From Eucalyptus grandis (taxonomy: Eukaryota > Streptophyta > Magnoliopsida > Myrtales > Myrtaceae): a DNA stretch of 64,000 bases. The stretch is taken from assembly GCF_016545825.1 (NCBI RefSeq), contig NC_052615.1, positions 23,118,520-23,182,519 of the forward strand. Reading direction: 5' to 3'. Below the pieces are notes generated by a model. It had not been told where the DNA came from. It saw only the letters and a list, made by a program, of their open reading frames with translations, and did no database searches. This document shows positions 34,680-46,200 of this stretch, one piece after another. Each line of letters starts with the position of its first letter. Position 1 is the stretch's first letter. Position numbers and translations under genes: made by a program.

Positions 34680-35896
34680 TTTCTAGCTTGGGAACAATTT
34701 TTGGTAAAATGTCATTTCTGATTGCAGATGAAACATCGGCTTGACTTCTTATGGCCTGTGCGATCTTTCCTTTTGCGTAAGTATCTCCATTTCTTCTTTC
34801 TTCGGAAGTTCTTGTGGCCATGTTTGGATTTCTTTAACCAGAACTTCTTGAAATGCTTCTTTTTAAGCTTTTCCACAAGTACCATCACAGTCTTGCTTGG
34901 AACATTTGATTTTTAACTTTTGGCAAGAGCGAGCTACCTTGAGTCCTTTGTCATCTGTGATGTAAGTGCAGACCATCTGGTGCTTTAGGCACAATTCTTC
35001 AAGGCATAGATGGATTTGATGCTGTATTTCTCCCAAAGGAATATCCCGTATTCTCCTTTGTCTTCCAAAAAAAGATATTTCAACCATTTGGGAATGGAAT
35101 TCAGGAAAACATGCTTCAGATTTGGATCAACTCTAACTTGATAAAAAAGCTTAAGTATTTCTCGATAATGTTTATCAATATATTTCTTTTGGAGAGAACA
35201 ACATTTTCTTTCGAAAAATTCTCTCATTTTCATTTCTATGAGGTCAGTGGGCTTTCCCACAAAGAAATGATATAAGAGAGTGATGGCATGGTTGAAATCA
35301 GGTGACATTAGAAAATGAATCCAGTCTTGTTCTGACACTGATTTCCACCAAAGTTTGAGGCTTCTTGTGAACCTCGTGACAAAGTTGTAAAGGACATCAT
35401 TCATATCATGATTGGTGATGGACTGAGTATTTAACCAAGTATGAAATTCTCCGAGTCTTTCTGGCCATTTGTGACAGGGGATATCATCGATGGTGAAAAA
35501 CTGTTTTGATGTCATGGACACATTGTGTCTAGGATTGTTTGTCTGAACAATTTCTGGCTTAGAATAGTTTGATTCCATATCCTGATCTGGAGGATCAGCC
35601 ATGAATATTGATGAAGTTACTGGCGTAATAGGGAGGGAATCAACAATAGGAATTGAGAAGGATGAAGAGGAGGAAAGGGATACTAAGTTTGATTCAGTGT
35701 TAAAGATGTTAGGAAAAGTTTGTTCAACTAGAAATAGAATCTGATCATTTGGAATGGCAGGATCAGGCTGTTGGACAATAGGATCAGGTTGTTGTTCCTG
35801 AGTACCCAAATCCTTTAGAAAAGATTCTAATGGATTGGATAACATCATATGATCTGGCCTTTCTTTTATAACAATCGAACTTGATTCTATAGGCAT
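34680..35896 (-). pseudogene. Caulimovirid coat-protein region and CCHC knuckle, decayed
   Basis: A 303-codon frame (35896-34985) begins the viral polyprotein part, with an acidic, Ser-rich N-terminus and a Trp/Lys-rich core (HKWPERLGEFHTWL). A frame change near 35040 leads to a Cys/Lys-rich stretch. A basic region and a knuckle, CFIC-x4-H-x4-C (about 34735-34690), follow, with a stop inside the knuckle. This order is that of caulimovirid coat proteins. It is non-functional as read. Confidence 0.72.
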
Positions 35897-35924
35897 TTTA
35901 TCTTTTCCTCTGTAGGCATTTTCT

Positions 35925-36981
35925 CTTTAGCTCAAAGAGAATGCTCAGAACTATTGCAACAATGCCTTATTGAAATCTTCAATTCTCAATGGGCTTGTGA
36001 AGCCTTTTATCTCAATAAACGTGCTGAGCAGAACAGAGGAAAAATGAGACTAATAATCAATTACCAATTCCTTAACATTTTCCTTCAAGATGATAAGTTC
36101 CCTCTACCGTCTAGAAATTCCCTTTTTACTAGACTATCTAAGGCCCACATCTATTCCAAATTTGACCTTAAAGCTAGATTTTGGCAATTGGGCATCCATC
36201 CTGAAGACAGATCCAAAACAGGATTCGGTATCCCAAACCAACACTTCCAGTGGAAAGTTCTTCCTTTTGACCTAAAGGTAGCACCATCCCTTTTCCAAAA
36301 GGCCATGTATCGTATTTTCCAACCAATCTTGTCAAGTGCGGCCGTATACATTGACGATATCTTGCTCTGCAATCCCGATGAGCAGTCACATTGTCAACTT
36401 CTTGAGTAGTTCGCAAAAATCGTGAAGAATCATGACATCATGCTTTCTCAAAGTATGATGAACATTGCCTAGCAATAGTACATAGCTCGGATGACTCCAA
36501 CTATGATTACAACGCTCGTGATAGACGAGACCGCTGAAGAAGACCAGTGTCCGTACAAGATCACTATAGCAAGTAATGTTCACTTTCACTATAGCACTAG
36601 GCTAGGGAAAGTACTATTCACAGTTACTGTTCATAGTGTGCGAATAATTCCTTCCTGGAAGTTTCCGGTGCCTTTGTTTGTTTCAGGATGCATGTGCATG
36701 GTCCTTATATGTTTGAGACCTCTTATTGTCTATATAAGGCAAATAGGGTGTAATGTGTTGGGCAGAGTCCCCTGAAGTAAAGTGAGTGTTTTATGAAAAA
36801 CCTCTCTATGGCTTTCTAAATTCCTCTTCTTCTCTAGCCTGGCAGGATCCTCCGAGAAATGTAGCTTGGGTAGATTAGAAACGTTTCCATCCCAGCATCT
36901 CTGAGTGTCTCTAGGTTCTGAACTAAAGGGCTGAGTGGTTTTCTGCTAAAAGGCTGTCCTTGAAGGGCTTGAACAGGAGTT
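35925..36981 (+). pseudogene. Opposite-strand caulimovirid fragment: RT joined to 3' region
   Basis: An inverted partial copy. It carries an RT frame (35954-36409) with WACEAFYLNKRA and YIDDILL, ending in TAG. At 36450-36464 the RT sequence jumps to the 3' end of the polyprotein and its non-coding region. The jump uses AAAGTATGATGAACA, present at both parent sites in the other copy (33335-33349 and 31540-31554, complement). About 1.8 kb is missing relative to that copy. Confidence 0.85.
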
Positions 36982-37009
36982 GACCTATTGGATGTTGTGA
37001 ACACCAGTA

Positions 37010-37810
37010 CATTATCTCACTAAGTCACTCTTTTGGTATTTCTCTCATGATCACAAACGTTTAAGCTCACCAAAGACAAGTGTATGATCGAAGGTTGCTC
37101 AGACTTTTGAATTATAAATTCTACACTTCGTCTCTTACTTGCTCATCGGTCCTTGATCTTCTTAAATACTCCTCCACTTCCAAACTAGCCATTGGATAGT
37201 ATCTTAGAGGATTGTCTTCCAGTCTACCCATTGGACAGATCTATATCTAGAAGATTTGGTCGTGTTAAGTGATAAAAGTAGAATCCCAAATTGATTTTGA
37301 TCGCCCATACAAATAGAATTTTGGTTTCCATAAATAGAGCTTCTTTGTATAGAAAGTTCTTGTCTTCAATATTCAATTGTCAATCAATTAGATTGAGTCA
37401 ATTAAATCCATCTTAATGTATAATCCAAACCAAATCACTAGATGTTATATGTTTGGGGCTTGTGTTGCATTTTGTCAATTTGTTTCATTCTGAATCTATT
37501 TCGTTCTGACTTTGCTACGTTATGAACTTGTGTCTGATTCTAGATGTAAAGTCTGAGAGTCTTCAGACTCAAATAGAGTCTGAGTGTCTTCAGACTGAAG
37601 TATAGTTTGAGTGTCTTTAGACTGAAATAGACTTTAGAATCTGGACGTAAGTCTGAGCATATTCTACTTCAACATAGAGTCTGTTTTCTGGTTGAAAATA
37701 TTCTTTACATGTTCTATCATTTGTATAGTCTATTACTCAACCATTAAATACGTTAGTAGCCTTTGATTTAATTTTTCATCTTCAAAACATCATAAGGGAT
37801 TTTCCTAACA
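37010..37810 (-). repeat. 5' LTR of element A, second part
   Basis: Continues the LTR to CCTAACA and matches 17590-18406. It contains the GAGTCTTCAGACT and GTGTCTTCAGACTGAA words also seen in the other LTR. The probable target duplication base string follows at 37811. Confidence 0.85.
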
Positions 37811-40800
37811 ATGTCGGTTGATGATAATTTTTCAATTTGGTGGAATCACCTATGTTTAACCACACATCTCAGTCGAACCGACCTATCTCTAATCTCTAAT
37901 CGATCTTTACTGTGCCGTAATGATCTCTGCAGATGAGCACAATCGAGTAGTCGATTCCAGGTTGAATCCTCAAGTCTATTGTATTAAAATCCCTTAATGA
38001 CTTCTCTTTCGGTAACATGCACACACAAAAGAGCTTCTTCTCATTCCCTCCCCATTTTCCTCTCCTTAACGGATGCCCCCTTGTCTTTCTTCTTACTAGA
38101 GCCGACGCAAATTGGCAAGCTCTCTCTCCAAGATTTTAAATTTTCATCATCTATTCATTTTGCTTGGTTGGGATACTACATAGTAGGAATGAGCATGATT
38201 TTAGGGTAGAACTAGGAATTGAAGAACTAGACCGATGGGAATTTGTCTTGTTCTAGGTTCTAAAAATTTGGGAATCTGTTTCAACGAATAAGTTTCAGAT
38301 TAGCTAGAACCTAAATCTTGGAACCTAAAATGAGTTTTTGTGTTTTCTTGGTCTATGTCTTCAGTCAATCTTGCGATATTCTATAGCACCAATATTTAGT
38401 GTATAATTTGGAACAACTAGTCTAAACTTCCATTTTATGATCAAGACTTTTATTATGTCAATATTTCATATTCTTCATGTGTTTAAATATAAATTGTGGT
38501 TAATGGATTTTAACAATATGTGATGATTATTAAATATAATGATTCATTGTAATCATTCAATTAATAATACAGGTGAAACTTGAGTAGAACTTGAAATCGA
38601 TCCTAGAACCTGTGATAGTGCAGGTTTTAAGTGTAAAAAAGTAAGGAACTTGTTCAAGTGGATACATTCCAGCAACTGTACACAAGTTCAGGTAAAACTT
38701 ATACGGAACTTGAAACCGTTCACTCTTACTACATAGAAAACCATTAAAGAATTTCCTCTCAAGAAATTATTGTTATTAGACAAAAATGCCTCTGACTATG
38801 TGACCAGAGCTCGCTAGCCAATGAAAATTTGGGCAACTAGCGAGCTCAGCCTAGTAACAACCATTTCGCCTTTATCTCTCTTGAATTCCTCCAATCCATG
38901 TTTGGTTCGGCTTTGGGGAAATGTACTTGGGGAAACGCAAAGGTCTTTAGCTTGAAGGGGTTTTGGCGAAATGTAAATACTATTTGGTAAATTGTAATTA
39001 AAATTTGTCCCAGGATGCAAATTTGGGAGAAATGCATGCTCGGTTAACATATATTTGGAAAGTCCTTTGGTGTGCCAATTGAATTTTTTTTTTTTTTTTT
39101 TTTAACTTTGATTTGTTTAAAATTGGAAAAAAAAAATAATGACTATAACTTTTACTTTTGCATTAAAAGTAATGTAAAAGAGACGTATTAACAAATTTAT
39201 AAATTAAAAAATCACATCAAAATGGATCTTCCTCAATTAAAAGAGAGTAATTTTATTATAATAAACATGGTCACGTATGTCCTGAGGAAAGATATACGTT
39301 ATCTTTATATATTAAAAACCTTTTTAACTATTTCTTAAACCTATGGCTATTTGATAATGTAAACATACAATTTCAAGATATGCATCATGGTCAACTGAAT
39401 ATCCATAATCGGGATCCAAATCTTACTTTTATAAATATCAAGGAGCTCTTTCATGATTTGGAAATGCTTTGAATTTTTCGCAATCTTTGACAATTTAACT
39501 AGATTACACTATTTGCTCATAAACTTCTCTAATAACAAACCCTTCAGGAAGCTTTCACCAAAGTCATCAATAGTTTCATATGTTGCTTAAACCACTGCAA
39601 TGCTTCTACCATAGAACATACAAAAAATGTGATATCCTGCTCAAACGATGTCCAAGATGCAATTAAAGTGATAAAAGCGATGGCACAGTCCATTACTATA
39701 TTTTTTTGTACTCTTAAGTTACAGAATTTCCCTTCTTTAGCCTTCACGAAAAGATACATACATATCTTCCAACGGTGACTTATTTCTTTTCATTTGCAGT
39801 AGATACGAGTGGTGGTTTGACAATACTTAGCTAACTGCCTTCCTTGTTAGCAGCAGTGGCTGCTTTCACTTCGCTGCTGTGGTTTATGAACTTGCTCATC
39901 TCCTACACCATTAAATCACAAGGGAAAAAAGAAAATACCAGGCTGTTGTTGATTGAAATTGGAAGACAGATGCATAGGTTAAGGGATTACTTTTCTCCCT
40001 TTTATTATATCATTGTTGATTGGAATGGTAGCCCAACAAATTTCAAAGTGGTAGAAAGTGCAATATTTCTTTCTCTAAGATCATCAACCAGGTGTACAAA
40101 ATTAAAACCTCTCAATTTTGTGGATGTTTATAGCAATCCCAAAAGACACGCTACAATCTTCAGCTGGATCCAAGAGACAGGAGGGAGATCAATATGCTTA
40201 CAACAGGGTATTCACATGACAAAAAAATCCACAGCTTTTTTGAAAATAAACTAGCAGATTAACTGATCCAAAGAGGTAATTTACAGACTGGCACTACACA
40301 ATAATAAAGGGCTTTTCATTTGTATAACTTGATCTTATTAGCCTCAAGATAGTATTGGCAACGTAGCTTGAAAGGTAATTAGCAATCTGAGTTCCTAAGG
40401 AAGCAATAGCTAATTAATATCTGTATGTTTTTCCACAGTCCTCCAAAACAGATACTCTCATGTCATAAGTGCTAAAATAAAAATCAACCAAATGGGCACA
40501 ACCAAATTTGCATTTATTTCATATCCAATAAAGGAAAATTAGAAAATTAAAGAAGATGCACATGAACAAAAGGCCTTAGAAGCAAATAACTGGGCAAAAA
40601 GGAAGACTCTTTCTTAGGAACTCGAGTTCGGAATGCAACGAGATCAAGAAAACAAACAGAAGATTGAATAGAACATAGCTAGGAAGAAGAGTGGTTAGAA
40701 TTGTCAAAGTAAAATAGGGGTTCAGAGAGAAGGGGAATGGGTGAAATCACCTTTCTATTGGAACTTAAACCAAACATTTTGTGGGCACCACAAGCAAAAT

Positions 40801-43210
40801 TATATTAATCTGGAGAGATTAAAGGACAAGCTTCCACACAACAAAACCCCAAAGAATAACTCAATGCCACCACAAAAGGACAAGCTACACAGAACAAAAG
40901 CTTGAAACGAAAAAGATTACAAACTTCATTCCCCCACAAACAAGAAAAGTGAAATCAACTTGATGCCAGCATTGCGAACTAGAAAAATATATGGATACGA
41001 TGCAAAAAAAAAAAAAAAAAGTCTCCACAGAGCATAAACCAAACAAAAATAATAAAACCGTCGTTGAGAAAAACAAGAAAAATCTCTTCCACATCTTTTG
41101 AGAGAGAGATTGTTCCCTCTGACGTGTAGCGAAGACAAAGAGTTGTGTTCCAAGGGAAAGATACAACGGGCGACGAAGTTGACGAAGGAAGAAGAAAGGA
41201 AAAATGGGAGAAATGCAATCTTCACCTGAGCACTTCCGTGAGGAAGAGTGAAATCCGATGAAGAAGCTTCGTGAGAGGAGAAACTGATCAGTATTACGAT
41301 GTTGTTTTTAACTAGGGTAAAATGGGAATTCTAATTAGTAAATGAGGGTCAGATAGGAAATAAGAAAAATTTCTTTAACTCCCCCTCAGCATTCCGAAAA
41401 CGCTAGAATGCGAATGCTGTTCTGAGGTGCATTGGCTCCAAGGCCATTAAAGCCCATTGGAAATGCAATTGCATTTCTCTAAGGCTCTTCAAAAAATTTG
41501 TCAAATGCTATTTGCATTTGTGCAAGGTACTTTAGAGCCCCAAAGCCCATTCCAAATATTGAACCAAATAGGGCACATTTTGTCTTTTTGATGGCAGCAA
41601 GCCAGCATCAAGTCTATTAACAACACTAGTATAATGGTGTGTTTGATACGATTTTTCCAAATAAATTATAGATTGAATAATATAAAAAATTATCATAACC
41701 CGTAAAATACGGGACTAATATCTGGATAAAGACTCAAATAATTTGGGGGTAAAAGCCACCATAAACCCCAAATCATGCCAACTGCAACACATTTACTCTT
41801 ACCTTTATATTTAACATTAAAAATCTCAAACTTATACTTACGTGACGCATTTACCCAAACTTGCCAATTGTATCACATTCATCCCAAATTTTTTTCGTGA
41901 CACTAAAAATCTCAAACTTGTATTCGTGTGACACATTTACCTCCCAAAAAATTGGTGCCATGGAAAAGAGTTTGGAGTCTTTGGTATTTCAAAAAAAAAA
42001 AAATGGAGTAGATGTGTCGCATAAATATAAATTTGGGATTTTTGGTATCATAGGAAAAAGTTTGGAGTAAATATGCCATATAAGTAAAAGTCTGGGATTT
42101 TTGGTGTCAAAAAATATAATCTAGTATAAATGTGTCACAATTGGTAAAGTTTGAGATTTTTTTATGATTTTTTCTCAATAATATATTCAGGCATTCGGTG
42201 AGATGGTATGTTTGACCCACCATGGATATGATACATAAATTAATCATTAAAAGGAAAAACGTAGAGAACGGATTTGTCTATTAAATTGACCAAATCCGTG
42301 CGCCTCTTAAATTTGGTCGTGTGATATCTCTGTGTTATATTTCTCTTAAAACTGTCCCAGCTTAGGACGTAGCTATTGTCGCAGCTTTATGCTGTCGACT
42401 AGGTTTTTTTTTTTTCCCAGCAGAGGCCATGTTAATTAGGCTTTATCGAACAGCAATTAGGTTTTCTTATATTCATTTGGTCTTTTATAATTATTATCAT
42501 TGAATTTCAGCGCACTTTTTGTGGTCTGACCGTGGAACCACAGAGCAATCTCAATCAATCTTCGATCATTTGTGGTTCAGATAGGAGTCTTCGTCATAAA
42601 AAAGCCATAAATTATGAGCATTTTTAGGGGACTAGTCCTGCATTCGAGGTGGATCATCGTTGGCTAAGAAAGGAAAAAACTTGATCCCGTCAGACGTGCT
42701 CTGCAAAACCGGTTTTCTGCTGCAACCGAATGACATCAAAGGAAACTTATGGATGCAAAGTTGATGAAATTCACAATGATTAAGAAAAATACGATGATTA
42801 AGGAAAATTGCTGACACACATGTCAAAAAACTCACAAAGTGTAATGAGCAATTAGTTATTTTACTAACAATAGCATAAAATAAATTTCTGTTAATTTAGC
42901 TAGATTCCTATTTTTGTGTAATATTACAACCATGGGACTCGGAAAAAGAAGTTATGTCCTTTAAATAAAAATTGCAAAAGAATATTTTATAGATAACTTA
43001 CTATGAGTGAGGATAATCACCTCACGCTATAGAAAAGTTACAATCCATTAGGTAAGGTAAATTATTTTATTTTTATGAAATATTACAAATCATAAGATCC
43101 ATAGAACTTATGAAGGCAAAAGGGAAATTATGGATACACGCATCACTTTTGAAGTATCTTTCCTCATGCATTCTAGAATAATAGAGAGTTCAAAGGCATG
43201 ATTGATAGAC
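37811..43210. other. Intergenic DNA with decayed repeats
   Basis: 37811-38000 is probably the continuation of the gypsy-like LTR broken at 17267. 38170-38720 holds TAGAACCT/AGGTTCTA words in both orientations, a possible decayed TIR element. 38890-39060 and 41390-41590 carry CTTTGGGG/GGGCTTTGGGG and TTTGGTTC words that are partly inverted to each other. 39540-40260 has short frames on both strands with no domain. 40560-41330 holds a purine-rich stretch and an A-run (41003-41020). I find no supported gene here. Confidence 0.4.
41700..42180. repeat. Foldback (long inverted repeat) element
   Basis: Left arm has CACTAAAAATCTCAAACTTG and TGTGACACATTTAC. Right arm has the complements TTTGGGATTTTTGGT and ATGTGTC, meeting near 41965 beside an A-run. 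The arms are imperfect. No coding sequence is present. It looks like a MITE. Confidence 0.6.
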
Positions 43211-43216
43211 CCTTTA
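43211..43216 (-). terminator. Polyadenylation signal of the terpene synthase
   Basis: AATAAA on the minus strand, about 42 bases after the TGA stop. Confidence 0.55.
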
Positions 43217-43257
43217 TTTTCAATACAACATTGGTGTAACGATATTTTGTTCAAATT

Positions 43258-46200
43258 TCAAATCGGCAAGGGATTAACAAAGAGTGATGCGATATGCTCT
43301 TTGAGCTTAGTCTTGGAGTGGGTGTAATGATCTCCGTTGGTGTATAACACATCGATCACCCGTGAGAGATTGAGAATCAGGGTGAGAACCGGCATTGGGC
43401 CTGCAGTTGGACGAAGAAACTCTTCATTGATGTCCTTCCATGCATCAACAACTCGTTTCTGGAGTTCCTCCTCAGCGTCTTGCTCCGAGATGCAATTTTC
43501 TTTCATCAACAACTCCACCGAAGATGCTACGTGTCCCCTCTTTTGCTCAAACTATATTTCAACAACATTGGCGTGATTAGGTCAACATCATTTTCCGATC
43601 GAGTGGTGGTCAATCTAATTTTATTAGAGCATTTGAGGGTGATTATTTTTTTATTATACCTTGTGAGAACTAATGTCATCCATGAACCTACATATGAATT
43701 GTGAAGCCCTCAAAATCTTGCAGTCACTAAGCAACCATTCAAAAGCATCTCTTGTAATAACATCGCCCATTCCTACAAGTGCTGTGATCGATAATGCTTC
43801 ATATCCTGTCGTTAATAATGCAAGGGGCATGTATTCCTCCAGTGTTGGTGTGTAGCTAGAATGGAACCATTTGGCTTCATGAAAGTACCCTTTTGCTTGC
43901 TTCTTCATCTAAGAAATTGAACATGAACAAGAACGTTGGGTTCCTAAGAAAAATGAAATTTGTGTTGGATGCATGTAAAATGTGCCAACGATGCTTATGG
44001 CTTCTTTTGCATAAGCAAGGCGGTATGATCTTCCTTTTGTGGCCAAATCATTCCCAATTTCATCATAGAGATTGAGAAGCTCCTTATAATGAGCTTGCAT
44101 GTACTCTGGTAGTCCATCCATTGCATCAACATTCCACCTGAATTCGAGTCCTTAAAATTGACGCACTTACTCTACACATACTTGATCAAATTCAGAAGTT
44201 CTAGAAAAAAGAATGCGGATGACGTACTTCTCAATTGCTTCGGTGTAGGTTACAAGTTCCTCCAATGTGCCATAGGCGTCATAAATATCGTCGAGAATGG
44301 AAATCAGTCTAGTCACTCTGGTAAGTATATTTCTGGCCATTGCAAACTCCGGTTGGAAATATGCTCCCACCATCCAGAAGAACAACTCCACAATCCTGTC
44401 TCTAGCAAATGGGAACTTCCTTGCAACATCTATATTCTTCCACCACCTATATTTATATGAATATGCGCATTATTGGAAGTACATTAGCCTAATAAATTCA
44501 CATAGTTTAAACTCATCTTTTTGACTTGTAAAGGACTTTCAAAAGCACTATTTAGAAGGATAAATTGAAACCATATAAGTAAACCTTTGGAAAACATAAC
44601 TAGAAAAAGCGGATGTTGTTAAAACATAATCTAGAAGCTAATTTTAGATTATACTATCATGTAAAGTTAGTTGACCTGGTAATCCCGCCAAGTTCCTTCT
44701 GGTGTTGCTCTTGCAGTAAGTTGAAATCTAGTTTAGCCAAGGTGAGCAATACCTCGTCATGTGAAGGCTTTTCTTGGTAGAGTATAATATAATGCCTTGC
44801 CTCAAGTCTCGGCAAACCTTTGCGAAGTGGCTGCTTTAGGGTATGACTCACTTGTTTCGCAAGACTAGTGCTTACTTTCCTTTCATCAATTGATTCAAGG
44901 TGAGTTATCGCAAAAGGAAGTGCTTCTTCCAAAATAGCATCGCCATGGCACCTTAAATGACAAGCTTCATATAGACTTAGCAATCCGCGCACATCCATGA
45001 TGAGTGATTTCTTGAAGTTGCCTTCATTGTCCTTAAAATTGTTAAAAACCTCTGTGCGACCAAACAACATGGGAAAAAAATAGGTAATCGATTAGAAATT
45101 AGGAAGGCGATACACCTAGCTAATGTCCTAGATTTTCTTTCACTTGTTCTCCTTAGATTTGAATGAGCAATAATAATTCTCCAAAGAAAGAATTTTATGG
45201 GAACTTATTGGATTGGCTCACTTAGGTTAAGACTTACCCGATGAAATATTGAAACCTTGTTGTCGCAGCAATCGAAACATAAGAGCAACCATGTGAAGGT
45301 CATCTCCCTTAAAATCTCCATGGTCAAGTTGTGAGTAACTTTTGTGGATTCGTTCTAGTTGCTCATCTATTTCTCGTTCAAAATGGTAGTCAATTCCCAA
45401 GCGTTGAATTTGATCAATCAAGTGAAGCATTTGTGAAGGCTTATCCATAGCATTAGTCACCATCTTCCTCACCTCTCCTTTCAATTCCTCAACTTGTTCC
45501 TCCACTCTTCCGAGGAATTTGAACTCCTGCACATATATAATATGCCATTGTAAATAGAAGCAAGCATGAGATACGTACATTTCAAAAGACTCAAAGGAAA
45601 GTAAAGTTACTGTGAAAAATAATAATCATGTTATCTTGGTTACAAACCCATGAAAAGATATGAAAACAAGGCAAATTGTGCATGCTCATTAATACAACGA
45701 GCATGTACTTTTAGAAAAGTGATTTAATGATAAAGACCAAATCATTTCATTTTGAAACTTCCAAAGAGACAAAATCTAACATTATTCTCTAAAACTGAAT
45801 AATCGATGACCAAATCATTCCATTTAGGTGGAGTTATACAATTGATCTTTCTGAAAGAGGGACTGTTGCATACATCGGGTGCATATAATATAGTTTAAAC
45901 ATGACCATGTTTGGCATAATCAAACTCTTGAGTTAGGAAGAAATTAAACGTGACACACAGTGAGGGAACTGCCTAATGCGGCAGACCTAATTCAAATGAT
46001 TTGGCAGCCAAAACGGTATTGATCAACTTCGTTCATCAAGAGAATGAACTTCACTTCACTAGAAGAAGAAAAACCATGGTATAGCTCTTTCTTTTCTTCG
46101 TTGCTACCTTCTTCTTCTTTTTTAATCCAAGTAATGGGTTGGAAGCATGTAAGAACCTATTTTTATTTTCATTTTCCGAGGACACCTGAGAACAACTCCT

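Larger units (their letters stand above)
30932..37009 (-). mobile_element. Endogenous caulimovirid (pararetrovirus) insertion, rearranged
   Basis: A viral sequence of the Caulimoviridae in three pieces. The main copy (35896 down to 30932, minus strand) keeps the order coat protein, zinc knuckle, aspartic protease, reverse transcriptase, RNase H, a C-terminal extension, then a non-coding region with TATATATAA. A second, opposite-strand copy (about 35925-36981) carries RT and then, after a deletion, the same 3' non-coding region. A third 28-bp piece (36982-37009) matches 32016-32043 in reverse. No integrase and no target duplication are seen, and about eight bases of the host LTR are missing, as expected for end-joining capture. 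Genus not assigned. All coding parts are broken. Confidence 0.88.
17268..37810 (-). mobile_element. Ty1/copia element A (old, nested host of two insertions)
   Basis: Two LTRs bound it: the 3' LTR at 17268-18406 and the split 5' LTR at 30624-30931 plus 37010-37810. Both are read on the minus strand and begin TGTTAGGAAAATCCC. Beside the 5' LTR, 30611-30622 is the complement of TGGTATCAGAGC, a primer-binding site for initiator methionine tRNA. Next to the 3' LTR is a purine-rich tract (AAAAAAAGGGGAGAT on the minus strand, 18407-18421). Flanks are GTGTC (17263-17267) and ATGTC (37811-37815), a likely five-base target duplication with one change. Only gag-type coding sequence remains and no protease, integrase or reverse transcriptase is seen. 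Element C and a caulimovirid fragment lie within it. Confidence 0.85.

Noticed and set aside
36491..36775. 94-codon plus-strand frame that resembles one at 31253-31513
   Set aside because: Both lie in the viral 3' end and promoter region. The similarity is that of inverted copies of non-coding DNA, not of a protein gene.
39544..40254. Possible gene fragments (71 and 136 codons on opposite strands)
   Set aside because: No recognisable domain, no convincing splice sites joining neighbours, and both strands are open to a similar degree.
43998..43999. Intron 5 as a U12-type AT-AC intron
   Set aside because: The start ATAAGC does not fit ATATCC and the intron ends in TTAG. The other introns and the 139-nt exon length point to a mutated GT donor.
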